The notes beneath the pieces were generated by a model. The model was given only the letters and a program-made list of their open reading frames with translations, searched no databases and was not told the origin of the DNA. Of a DNA stretch of 64,000 nucleotides, positions 35,601-47,200 are shown piece by piece (position 1 is the first letter of the stretch; the number at the start of each line of letters is the position of its first letter). The position numbers and the translations under genes are program-made. Source of the stretch: Himantopus leucocephalus (Eukaryota > Chordata > Aves > Charadriiformes > Recurvirostridae). The DNA lies in NCBI GenBank assembly GCA_003993805.1, contig RSEF01000001.1, positions 208,518,979-208,582,978 of the forward strand, written 5' to 3'.

Positions 35601-38600
35601 CTGTACTTGGGACAACTTGTAGCATCTTTCACATGAGGAGGATAAAGAAGTAATTCCATCAAATCTTTCTCACTTGGTGTCATGACAATCATCCTCCCAA
35701 ATGAATTAGTCTAATCCCCTTTATGGAGGGTTTACATTGTTATCCTATTTTTTTTTTCACTGCTTCGTCTCAATGTTCTGTGCTCTTAATGCTTAAATCA
35801 TAGGATATTGTCTAGTTTGCTAACATGATCTCTCTTATTGCATCTACGTACATTCTTCAGACCCCAGGCCTGTCTATAATCCCGGTTTATGTAAAATGGG
35901 GCAATCTTGAAAACTTTTATTCTGCATTAGAGGAGAAGGCATGGTGTGGAAGGCAGATGAACATAATTAGAAAAGTTCCTTGTCCCCTCAACTAACCATT
36001 TAATCAGGTGTTACAGTATAAAGACTGTAATCACTGTTTTGTTTATAACTGTTGGGCTGATGGCTTTTGTTAAGAACAATGCATGACTGACCTCTCTTTC
36101 TGATACTGTTGTTAAAAATTTCATTAACTCAAGTTGAGTAGGAGTAAATAATTTCAGTGTATATTATGCATTTTCCTCTCTGTCGTGCCCATTCTAACAG
36201 TAGGCAGATCTGTTCTAACATCTCAGGTTTGGAATTTAGCCCATAGTTGTAGAGGTTCAACATTTTATCACTGGAAGTCTGTCCTTTGTTAATCAAGATA
36301 AGGGTCATTACACTGGAATTTAACCACCTACTCTATAAAGATGACTGACAAGTAAGGTTACCACTTGTGACGGCTTTGTTTGGTTTGGTTTGGTTTGGTT
36401 TCAATCTGAGTCAGACAATACTCAATCTTTTTTAACAAAGAGCCCCTGATACTTAGCAGCTACTTGGAGAAATCAACAGCTCTGTAGTTTCATTGCTATC
36501 AGCAAAGAATGTCTGGATTAAAGTATTCTGCAGCTTCTGTGATCAATAATGTCAGGGCTTAATCACCAGATTCTGTTGTAGAAACAGAATATGCTTACTC
36601 TAAACAGAATGTTCCAAGAAAAGAGGTATTTGGGGCAAACTGAGCAGGGTTTTCCCCATGACACATTTTCAATGTCTGCATAACCTGGTCCAATGACATG
36701 GAGAGATATCCAAGTTCTTAACAAGATGGTTCTGAATAATACCTGAATATCTGTATATCTAAATATCTGAATAAATATCATGTTAGTATTGCTGTCCACA
36801 TAGGACTGTATTTGAAAACACATCTTTTGTTTAATCAAAAAAGTCTTTGACTTAGCAGAGCCCTGACACTCTGGAGCAATTCTGACAAATAGTAAGAAAG
36901 TTGGTTGCATTTTACTATATCCACTATAGGTTGTTTGAAAATACTAGTGTGAATAAATTAACTCTATCTTTCAGACACTTTTAATGTAGTCTTTTGACAC
37001 TTTGCAAAGAGATGTAGAAGTTCTTTGGAGCAGTGTCTACAACCATACACTTGAAAAAAATGACTCTAACATAAAGTAGTATCAAATGCACCACTTGCCT
37101 GAAGGATATGAGAAAACGACAACACACTATTGTGTCTGGGCAAAGGTTCGCTCTATATATATAGAAAGACAGTATTTAGAAGATATTAATATGAGCCTTC
37201 TTTAACATGCATCTTATTTTAGAATTCAGCAGTTTGTTGTTTTGCTTCTAGTCATTATTTAATAGCACTTGTGGGAAACCCACTAGTGACTCACTGAAAA
37301 GACCTCTGCTTTCAAATGTCTGTGAAACACCTTACTCTTCATCCCTAGGTAAACAAGACAAGAGTTCCTTGCCTCAATTGTCTCTCCATTTTTTAATAAT
37401 CTAAAAATACTGTCTGAGTTTCAGACTCAGACTTGAGTCATAGTTTTATGTGACTGAAATAACCATCAACCAAGTCTTATCAAACCACAGAACAGTTTCA
37501 AGTCTCTTAGGTTAAAGTGGGCACAATAATAATTAATCCTGCACAACTGCATGTTAGCTTTGGCAACCTAACTACTCATTTTATGTTTTCAGGCATTTTG
37601 TAACTCTCATATACACGGTGCTCACCCACACATCTAAATTCCATAATGAAAGAATTAAGAACAGCCCATTTTGAAAACTTTATCCTCTTACAAAACCTTT
37701 GTAGATAGCATTTTCAAGAAATTTTTAGCCAGTGACTTTGACTTTATTTTTCCTTCCTTCTCTAATGAATGTGCTAAGCATATGAATAAGTATATGAGTG
37801 CCTAGCATAGAATTTAAAGGGAGAAATCTACCAAAGATGTATGTATTTTAGGTTGTCAACTTGATATTTATTTGGAGCTGGAATACCAACACACTGTGAT
37901 TACATAGAGATTGGATCGGGAAACCATTAGCAGTGGATACCCTTTTGTCAGATTTATTGGTTGAATAATTCATTTGCAAATTTCATTTGGGCATCATGCA
38001 CCAGAGTTTGCACCGCGCACTAGAATTTGGACTTTCAAATCTGCGACTGTCTTTAATGAGTTTGCTGATATTACTGGTCTGTAAATTAATATTTATTGAC
38101 GATGTCACTAATATTTTTAGGATCCTCCTCTATGTACATACCATTGAATTTTCATTGACTTGGATTTGAGGATTAAATTGAGGTGCTTAACAAACTGCCA
38201 GAAATGAATGCACTGAAATTGACAGATCACTTTTAAATTTGGGACCAATCTTTCTCAATTTTACTATATACCCTGCAAGAAATGGCTTAGTTAGGTAATA
38301 GATATACATGAGGATTAATCATCTAATGCTTGTGAAACACTTTGAAGCTAGAAAACTAATTTTCAGAATTTTATCATTGACTCACTACTAGGAAATCTGA
38401 GAAAACTCAGAGCTAAGAAAACATTTTAGACAAATATTTTGTTCACCAAAAAAGTACAATTTCAGTGCACCTGAAAATATTCACAAATCTGAACTGGGAG
38501 GAAGGAACTTGGTTCAGACTAGACCCACAAAAATCAGCAAACCGAGAGCAGTGTGCTGAGTGTTGTTTCTCAGCAGCTTACATCTTAGGATACTTAGGTT

Positions 38601-38653
38601 CCTTCTGACAGACCTTCCGATGACCTGCTGCATCAATAACAGCTGTTATTCAA
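32700..38653. other. Intergenic, no gene seen
   Basis: Six kilobases of AT-rich spacer. The only clear structure is a TTTGG pentamer run at 36375-36401. Small open frames (for example 33038-33347 and 34620-35076) occur on both strands and match no family I know. Confidence 0.6.
36375..36401. repeat. TTTGG pentamer microsatellite
   Basis: About five consecutive TTTGG units in the intergenic spacer. Confidence 0.85.
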
Positions 38654-39220
38654 AGAATTACAGAAAAATAGGTTAATTGAGGTTGGAAGGGACCGTCAGA
38701 GGTCAAATGGGCAATCCCTTGCTCAAAACAGGTTTAATTAGACCATGTTGCTTATGGACTTGACTGCTTGAATTTTGAACACTTCAAGTATGACGATCCA
38801 AAACCTCTCTGGGCAGCCTATTCAAATATTTTACCTCCCTCACGATAAAGAAAGTTTACCTTATATCTAAGTGGAATTTCTGATGTTGCAGTTTGCATTC
38901 TTTGCCTCCTGTCCTTTCTCTGTGCACATCCAAGAAGACTCTGTCTCCATCTTCTCTGCATTTTGTTATCAGGTACTTGTAAAGCAGTAAGGTTTCCCCA
39001 TTGTTTTTTCTTCTCCAGCATGAAGAAACGCCTCTTTCTCAGCCTTTCCTCCTATGTCCTGTGCTCCAGCCCCTGACCATCTTGGAAGCCTCTTCCATGT
39101 ACTAGGGAGCCCAAACCTGGACACACCACTCCAGATGTGGTCTCTCAAGTGCCAAACAGAAGGGGACATAACTTCCCTGGATCTGATGGCTGTACTTACT
39201 AATACTACCCATGGCTTTTA
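38654..39220 (-). mobile_element. CR1 LINE fragment, older copy
   Basis: A long, diverged CR1 on the minus strand. From its 3' end it shows ttacagaaaaataggttaat, gaggttggaagggaccgtc, cctctctgggcagcctattc, tctccagcatgaagaaacg, agcctttcctcctatg and gagcccaaacctggacacac. The numerous differences from the common CR1 pattern suggest an old insertion. No intact frame remains. Confidence 0.9.
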
Positions 39221-39848
39221 AATTGGTATTTCTTAAGCCTTCGCTCTCATTAAAGACACATGAAATGTGGGTTTTTTTTTCTTCTGGCAAGACAGACATA
39301 CACAAAAAAACTTCAGATCAAATCATTCTTTTTAAAATTTTTTCTTGTTCTGACTAAAACAACGTAAGTNGATCAAATCATTCTTTTTTAAATTTTTTCT
39401 TGTTCTGACTAAAACAACGTAAGTTATTCACACAGCTTTAGAAAAAACCACACACTTATCTGGTGCACAGCCCATCGTATATCCTATGATTTAACTTACA
39501 GTTTGTTTAGCCACATGGGGTTTTTTTGTCATGTCAGCTTTGAATGGGAAATTGATCTTTTCTTCCTGTTTTTTATTCTTTTCCTGTAAACGATAATGAA
39601 GAAATGCAGCTAAAATTGCACAATAAGATAAAACAGTCCTTATGTTTTGATAATGTTAGAGGACAGTTTGCGCTTCTAGAGTTGGGTTTTTTCTACCACT
39701 AAGGCAGTAGTAGCAAAAATCTACAATCATGCCAACTTTAATTCTTTTAAGTTAGTTGACATTTATTTCTGCCTTTTGGATTTGGAAGGTAAGCAGCCTA
39801 TTGTGTAACAGCAAGAGTGAACTCTACAAGAATAAAGCTTCACTTGGA
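39221..39848. other. Intergenic, contains first N-separated duplication
   Basis: AT-rich, no gene. It includes the 54-base duplication around the n at 39370. Confidence 0.6.
39316..39424 (+). repeat. 54-base direct duplication split by a single N
   Basis: Copy 1 at 39316-39369 and copy 2 at 39371-39424 are almost identical (a homopolymer shift only) and are separated by one n at 39370. It looks like unmerged contig ends rather than a biological repeat. Confidence 0.9.
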
Positions 39849-40115
39849 AATCAGTGGCTCAATATGCTGTGGCAGCCAAAAGAGTTCAACAAAGTGCTGG
39901 GCATTATCAGGGTAAGTGCTGAGAACATGAATGGTGGAGAGCATAATTTTGCCTCTATATAAAACCTTTGTGTGTCTAATTCTTGAGTACTTTGTGCATT
40001 TTTTTTCCCCAAATCTCAGAAAGGATGTAATGACAGTGAAGAAAGTACCCAAAAAGGCAATTTAAAATTATTAAGTGAATGGACCAGCTACCAAATTAGG
40101 AGTTTGGAGGAGATC
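39849..40115 (+). mobile_element. Ancient CR1/L3-like LINE fragment
   Basis: A highly diverged stretch whose order of phrases matches the end of CR1-clade reverse transcriptases: caatatgctgtggcagcc, tgctgggcattatcag, gcctctatataaaacc, cttgagtactttgtgca, ctcagaaaggatgta. The frame is broken by many indels. It differs clearly from the younger CR1 copies in this window and is probably an old, amniote-wide LINE remnant. Confidence 0.6.
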
Positions 40116-40430
40116 AAGAACTTGATTTAACTATGATTTGCAAAATCACGAGGGTGAATCATAAGCTGAATCTAAATCTGTTATGTACCAAATCCTACAG
40201 TATTAGGATGGGGGTGCATTGAATCAGGCTTGCAGGAGTCTGATTTAAGACAGAGAAATGAAAACATCTCTTACAGAGTGGTAAGTGAATATCCGGAAAT
40301 TGCTACTTCAGAAGATTGTGAAAACAGCCAGCATCAGTCAAAAACTCATCGGACTCATGTTCTCCTTAGATATCGCCTCTTATTACCATTGCTAAGAGAC
40401 AGAATACTGAGCTAGGTGGATCATTTAGTT

Positions 40431-40633
40431 GTTTGTATGTTAAAATGGAGAAACTGCAGCAATTCAGCAAAACCGAATGAAAGTTTCTGTATGTAATGGT
40501 ACAATCAGAGTTTTGTACTCTGGGAATTAGGNCATTTGTATGTTAAATGGAGAAACTGAAGCAATTCAGCAAAACCGAATGAAAGTTTTTGTATGTAATG
40601 GTACAATCAGAGTTTTGTACTCTGGGAATTAGG
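40431..40633 (+). repeat. 101-base direct duplication split by a single N
   Basis: Copies at 40431-40531 and 40533-40633 flank an n at 40532. They differ by a few substitutions or single-base indels, as expected for two haplotypes or noisy contig ends. Confidence 0.9.
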
Positions 40634-40682
40634 TACTCCATGAGACAGGATTAAAAACTGGAGTGCTCCCTTCTCACACAAA

Positions 40683-40888
40683 CAAAGGCAGGAGGAACTG
40701 ATTCAGCCCTTTGGTACAGCAACAAAGCATTCATCTGACGTGGGTGAACCTCAAATTCCTACTTTGCTACCTGCGTGGAGGTGNGCAAAGGCAGGAGGAA
40801 CTGATTCAGCCCTTTGGTATAGCAACAAAGCATTCATCTGACATGTGGGTGAACCTCAAATTCCTACTTTGCTACCTGCGTGGAGGTG
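40683..40888 (+). repeat. About 101-base direct duplication split by a single N
   Basis: Copies at 40683-40783 and 40786-40888, with n at 40784. They differ by a substitution and a two-base indel (gacgtggg versus gacatgtggg). Confidence 0.9.
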
Positions 40889-41110
40889 AAATTTAGTCTC
40901 CTAGTCAAATTCCCTAATAACCAAAAGTAGATCTGTCATCTTGTAAAGTCTTCTTCAGTCTGAAGACTTGCAGTTTCTGGAAGTCAACTGCATTAATTCT
41001 ACATAGAAACGACACTTATTCTTCTCGTCCAGGTGTAAGTCAGAAGTTGATACATGTGATGTTTCCTAAAGAGAAGTGGTAAAAAATGTTTAATTCAGAG
41101 TTACTTGACG

Positions 41111-41508
41111 AGTTTCAAATAATTCTTTATAGAAAAACAACCTTCAGAGAAAATCATGATGTTTCATAATATTTTGCTGTTTTTTAGACAAAGCTAAAAG
41201 ATACTCTTTCAACGTTCCTCTTGCCTCATCCAGGAATGAAGGAAAACAGAAATACACAAACCTTATTTCCAAGGATTTATCTAAACTTGAAATTTAAATA
41301 GTCTTGTNTAGTTTCAAATAATTCTTTATAGAAAAGCAACCTTCAGAGAAAATCATGATGTTTCATAATATTTTGCTAAGTTTTTTAGACAAAGCTAAAA
41401 GATACTCTTTCAACATTCCTCTTGCCTCATCCAGGAATGAAGGAAAACAAAAATACACAAACCTTATTTCCAAGGATTTATCTAAACTTGAAATTTAAAT
41501 AGTCTTGT
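41111..41508 (+). repeat. About 197-base direct duplication split by a single N
   Basis: Copies at 41111-41307 and 41310-41508, with n at 41308. Only a handful of differences are visible. This is the longest of the four N-scar duplications. Confidence 0.92.
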
Positions 41509-43185
41509 TTTTTGATAGTAATAGAAGTATTTTGCATAGTCAGAGTTTTCCATGTCAGTTTTGAACAGGTTTTTTAGATACTTTTTCATTCAAAAGAAAT
41601 AAAGCAATAGCAAAAAAAAGCTATAGCAAAACTTAATGCATAAGCTCTGTGAAACTTCCAGTGAACATTTGTCATGGTTCGCTTTCAGTCAGGAATTTCC
41701 ATTTTATATGATAAGGGAACCAAACGACATGTGGCGCCAGATTTTTTATTAACTTGAAAGATTCTGACAGAGCTATGGGCAAGTATTTTCTAACCTGTTT
41801 ATATAATAAATTACACTTCACATCTGGCTAGTGAAAAGTGGACTAAACAAACTGGAGGACACTGAAACTTTAGGAGTATGTGACTTGAAATCTTTCCAAG
41901 TCCTTGGTCTGACTGTCTCATGGCTGTGCTGATATCACGATCACTTTCAGCACAAAAGCTGACAAAGAGAAAATGCTCTAACCATTTTAAAATACTCAGG
42001 TATAGAATCTATTCTGATTTAAGCCTTATGACATTTTAGTGAGTTTTTTAATGGTTATGAATCTCCAAGTATGAACCATCACACACAGTAATTGTCATTT
42101 ATGAGACTCATGAATATTGCTTACATTTTGTGTGTATTCTTTTACACAGGTAACATTTTTTTCTTTTTCTAGTTCTTCCAATAAATGGAACCATACTTGC
42201 CCACCTGGAGGAAATACATGCTGACGGCTCCCAGTAGCCTCTGGTCTCTCACTAATGGACCCTCAATTGCTGGGAAAGACAGTGGGAAATTTAGTGATTA
42301 AACAACTCTGAGCCTTTATTGGGAGGTTAATTAGTGGTACAAGTCATGGAATGGTTACCACCTTTTAAGATGTATAGATAATTATCACAGTGGCAGTGAT
42401 TTGAAGCAGCTGTTTAATATGCCTAATGTTTGTGAAACATCTGAGTATAGTTAACTACAGAGATGGGCAAAAAGTAAGCGTCTGTACTGGATTTTAGACC
42501 AAAAATTACAATTGATTTAGTACAGTCCTTAGGTAAAAAAATATGACTGACTTCAGATAATATGTGTCAGGACAATGAGACAAACCCAATAAGTGTATGC
42601 AGTCTTTGGATGGCTAAAGTCTACACGGAAATCAACAGCAATGGGCCACAGAAAATGGCTGAGCATCTACTATCTGTAACAAGCGATTTTTTGTTGTGAT
42701 GTTTAAAATCTAGCTAAACTAGCTAAAGCAGTGACTTCTTTGCTATATTTTCCGTATGTGTCTTACAGATGTAAACTCCTGTATGATTCCTTACTCAGGT
42801 ATCGACTAATAAGCAGAGAAGTTTTCAGCAGGGGTGAAAATACCAGTCTGATTTTTTTCCCTCTGGTACTCTTTAGCAAGAGAAGGAATTGCTTATTTTG
42901 TTGTGTCTATGAGGAGTCCACAACATCTAATGGTTAGCCTATCTCTTTGGAAAGGGCACATTTCAATATGCACTAGCCGAAAACTAACTCTGCATTAATA
43001 CGTTGTTTTTCAGCATGTATTGACAATAAAAAAGAACTATTTTTATTGAGATATTTGGCAGCAGTTCTAAAAAAGTACCGTGACAGAGACAGACAGAGAG
43101 AGAATACAGCAAATAACTTAACTCACAAAAAAGTACTTGAGCGCTGTGAAATGAAAGCTCCATAAGAAGCTTATAGGATTATTCA

Positions 43186-43470
43186 GCATGGGTGAGGCTG
43201 TATTGTGTCCAGTTCTGGGCTTCCCAGTACAAAGGGGACAGGGACATGCTGGAGAGAGCCCAACAAAGGGCCACGAAGATGATGAAGGGACTGGAACATC
43301 TGTCCTATGAGGAAAGGCTGAGAGAGCTGGAACTGTTCAGTCTGGAGAAGAGAAGGCTCAGGGGGATCTTATCAAAGAGGATGGAGCCAGGCTTTTTTCA
43401 TTGATGCCCAGTAACAGGTCCAGAAGCAATGGGCACAAACTGAAACACAGGAGGTTCCCTCTGAAGTGAA
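43186..43470 (+). mobile_element. CR1 LINE fragment with reverse transcriptase C-terminal remnant
   Basis: Encodes a readable remnant of the CR1 polyprotein end ([19 protein letters not shown], then [20 protein letters not shown] and RRLRG), followed by a jump to downstream CR1 sequence (caggtccagaagcaatggg, ggaggttccctctgaa). An internal deletion near 43371 joins the two parts. Non-functional. Confidence 0.92.
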
Positions 43471-43894
43471 AAGTAAAGTAAAAATCTAAATGAAAGATGC
43501 CACTTCTTGGCATGTGCTCGTACAGAAAATAAAATTTTTGAATGCCAAGGCTAGGAAACACATGATTGGAACTTTTCAGCAGATGTAAGAACAGAGATAT
43601 TGTGAGGAGAAAGTGATTTCTAAGGACTTGTAAAAAACTCTGCAGAAATTCCTCCCTTTCATTCTCATTTCATCCTACAGCTACTGTGTTCAAAGTGCTC
43701 AATGTTTAAAGCCATGTGACAGGGAAACTGGGTAAGTTTTACCAGGGACTCAGTGGGAGAAAACGTCATCATTTTTTCCCCATCCCATGTATTTGCAACT
43801 GGATGCTGGTCATTGTGTGCTAGGACTTGTGAAAAACAGGAATGGAAGCTGTTATCTTTTGCTGAAAGGGCAGAATCTGTACAGCAGAGCCTGG
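43471..43894. other. Intergenic, no gene seen
   Basis: Spacer between a CR1 piece and a short tandem repeat. Nothing is recognised. Confidence 0.55.
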
Positions 43895-43985
43895 GCCGGG
43901 CTGAAAACCCAGCCGGGACTGAAAACCTTCAAAACTCAGCCGGGACTGAAAACCTTTCACCCAGACGGGACTGAAAACCTTCAAG
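43895..43985. repeat. Degenerate tandem repeat (CCGGGACTGAAAACCTT)
   Basis: Four units of CGGGACTGAAAACC-type sequence with variable spacers of 16-28 bases, immediately left of a CR1 fragment. Confidence 0.8.
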
Positions 43986-43989
43986 GACA

Positions 43990-44290
43990 GAGACTGGACA
44001 ACCTCTCTGGACACCCTATGCCACTGCCCCAGTCCTCATGGGAAAAACGCTTCTCCTTATATCCTTATACCTCTCTTGTTTCAGTTAATGCCCACTGTTT
44101 CTCACCCTCCTGCCCTCCACCACAGTGACGTGCCTGGCTCCAGCTCCTCAAAGACCTCTCCACAGGCACTGGGGGCTGCTGTTAGGTCCCGCTGAAGCCG
44201 TCTCTACTCCAGGCTGACCAAGCCCAGCTCCCCCAGCCTTTCCATACAGGGCTGGTGCTCCAGCCCCCACCATCTTGGTGGCCTCCCCTG
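43990..44290 (-). mobile_element. CR1 LINE internal fragment
   Basis: Minus-strand CR1 internal region: caacctctctggacaccc, then ctactccaggctgaccaag, cccagctcccccagcc, ccagcccccaccatcttgg and ggcctcccctg. It lacks the 3' tail, so both ends are truncated. Confidence 0.88.
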
Positions 44291-47200
44291 AATTTTATCC
44301 ATATGAGGGAGTGAGTTTTTTAATTAAATGTACAGCCTCCTTTATATTATATTTCTTTGTACTAGAAGAAGATGAGACATTTATTTCTATGCCACTTACC
44401 TTTCTAGTTGAAAACACGCACCTTGCCAGGTAGCACTAGGAATTTTCTTAAATCCTCTGTTAGTAATCTCTTACCAGTAATTCAAACCTTAATTGAAAAC
44501 CACAAGCTTGCCACTTGCTTGTGGTACTTCCTATAAAACTGTATGCATCAGACATCTACTTTTTACCCCCTTATTCTCAAGAGCTTTTGCAATAGAATTG
44601 AGAAACTGCTTTTTAAAAAGCCCAGCTGTATAAACAACATGAATATGGTTGGCAAGAAAAAAACCAGGGCTTTAAAAATCACGCTTCCTTTCTTAAATGT
44701 TTTTAAAATGTATGGTTTTACTCTTAAATCTCCTTACAAATGAAAAATTTACGGTAAGCTTCACTTAAAGAGTTTTTCTTCCATGCATTTCTGTGAAGGA
44801 CAAGCACCTGTCCTTAGGGTTTGTGATGCTGTCTGTTTTGGGTAATTTCAATGCCACTTTTTTCATTCATTTAATGTTATTCTGAATTATTTGTGTGCAT
44901 ATATGGGAGACTTTGGTCCTGAAAAGGAATCTGGGGTAGACACGCAGGTGGAAATTCCAGTAGGTATTGTCTTGGAAAAAGAAAAAGCATCAGGGATACA
45001 GTTCAATTAGGCTGTACTTTTAATGATTGGTGTATCTGGAAAGCGTTTGGTAATACTTTATTCAGTATAGATCATTATCTTGTGAACAGTGGCCACAACT
45101 CTCATATTTTTCACTGTTGCTGAAGAGAGGATTTCTCTCCCCTCCTCAAAACCCACATCACTAACCTGCGCTCTTACTCTGCTGTATTTCTTCTTACAGT
45201 ATGTGGGATGACAAAGGCTTTCATGGGGTTATGTACAAGAGCCAGCACTGGATTGAAATGTCTGGATTCAGCAATGATAGTACTTGTTCTGATTTGTTAC
45301 TACTTAAAAGGTATAGAAGATATAGTGCTCTTAAGTGGTGATCAATAGAAAGCTGAGTCAGAAATTATGAGGAGTCTTCATTACTAATGGCAAAGGTGTT
45401 AACGTACATCAGAGAAAAGAGCTTGTTGAGACAGAAGGATGTGTGTGTTTCTGTTAGGCTCCTAGCTCCAATTTTCGTAAATAATAAGGAGTCTGAACCA
45501 AAACATTTAAGAGGACATTACATTACTTTTTATTTCACATCCATAAAGGGACCTTCTGTCCTTCCTGAACCCAAATTTGAAGTTCAAACTCCACTTAGAC
45601 ATTTAACATGCAAAATTTCTGTTTCATCCAAACAATTTATCCAAATCTTTGAGTGTCCAAACTTTTAGAAAGACATGTTGAATCACTATATAAATAAATC
45701 ATCAAATATTTTTTTCTTCCTAATGCTGATTTTTATGACATTTGCAATGAACTATGTCTTTCTATGAACAATGGCTATCCATTCACAGTGGATGTCTTGA
45801 GATTTGAGAACAAAGGTGCTATAGAGTATTACTGAAACAGTAAATTGACAGACAGGGAACTTATTTTGCCATGATGGAAGAACTAAAAACGTTTCAAAGA
45901 CATATTATACCTATTTCTGGGTTGACACAAGAAATAAAATACATCAAAGCATACCAAGACCTAATTATGAGTGTTAGAGAGCCACAGTGCTACTGAGGTA
46001 GTCTTTAAATATATTTTTGTGAGTGTTTGCAAATGTAAACATCAGGATTTAAAAAATAGAAATGTAAGGTGGCAGTGTGTCAAAAAACAAATATAGAAAA
46101 TTAAGTTTTTACCTTTGAACTGGATTTCTGGGGTTTTATTTTCCATTTTTTGTACTGTTGACCAGCTCCTTCCCATTAGGAGCAAAATTATGTTGGCTAG
46201 GCACAAACTCATTGTTTGCCTACAGTTTGCTGGCAATGGAGATAAACCGATATCTTGTACTTGATGTGAACAATCAACGAACTCTCACAAGGGAAGAAGG
46301 CTCCAAGGCGATGGGTAAGGGTGATGTGCTCATGAATCTCAGAGAAAAATATATGGCCATGGGTGTTGCGAAGAAAGCTGAACCTATCTCAGAACAAATG
46401 GGACTGGAAGCACAGCCACTGCTTGGATCACTGTGCTAAATCAAAATTCCATGTAACTTAATTTCAAGTATGTAAACTTTTTATTAAGGATTAAACCCTG
46501 CATGTGTGGAATATCTGAAAGAGCCCACTCAGACAGTATTGGACTTTGACAATTGGGTACCACATTTTACAAAGTAATAAAGTAACCATTATGAAAGAGT
46601 AAAATACTTCTACAATCTCAGAACATAATGGCTGCAGTCATTCTTCAAATAATTATCTTTTTTTTTTCCACTCTTTCCATATATTTCTTTCAAGAATCAA
46701 TAAAATTCAATTACAGCGACTGCTATAAATATCTTCCTCAAACAGTTAGTGCAGCCTGGATACAGGAGCACTATCCTGATTGCAGTGAGAAGCACAACAA
46801 ATCAGCCAGGTCTTGAGCAGATTAGTATCTAGTGACATACCACTGCATATGCAAAAAGAAATTTCATTAAAAAGGCAACAACTGGTGAGTTATAACAGAT
46901 AGTTTAGCATTCGACATTTATCCTGAAGCAGAAAAAAATGTGCACAGCTCATGTAGAATGGTTAGACCAAGACTGTAAGCCAGTTCTAGTCCTGAGGAGC
47001 ATTCAGAGTGGTAAGGAGGAGCAGAGCATGGTCTGACTCCATGGGGTTTGCAGCTGCCGCCTTGCTTGGAGCAGCTGACTAGAGCCCTCTCACGTCTCTG
47101 GGGCAGTTTTCCTGAATCCCATGAGTTTCTACCTGTGCAGGAGTTGTTTGGACAGAGAAAACTTGGATCCTTGCACCTCTTTGAGGCATTTTCCTTCTTT

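Larger units (their letters stand above)
40116..43185. other. Intergenic, contains three N-separated duplications
   Basis: AT-rich spacer without a recognised gene. Its main features are the duplications at 40431-40633, 40683-40888 and 41111-41508. A TGTCATGGTT string at about 41672 resembles an LTR terminus, but no LTR body follows. Confidence 0.55.

Noticed and set aside
41672..41690. TGTCATGGTT string resembling a bird LTR terminus
   Set aside because: No LTR body, TATA-like or poly(A) segments or target-site duplication follow, so it is a chance match.
43192..43404. Plus-strand frame with [13 protein letters not shown]
   Set aside because: This is the CR1 reverse transcriptase C-terminus, a dead retrotransposon fragment rather than a host gene.
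45200..45330. Possible exon after TTCTTACAG at about 45200
   Set aside because: The reading shows no MMP or other known motif and there is no matching partner exon.
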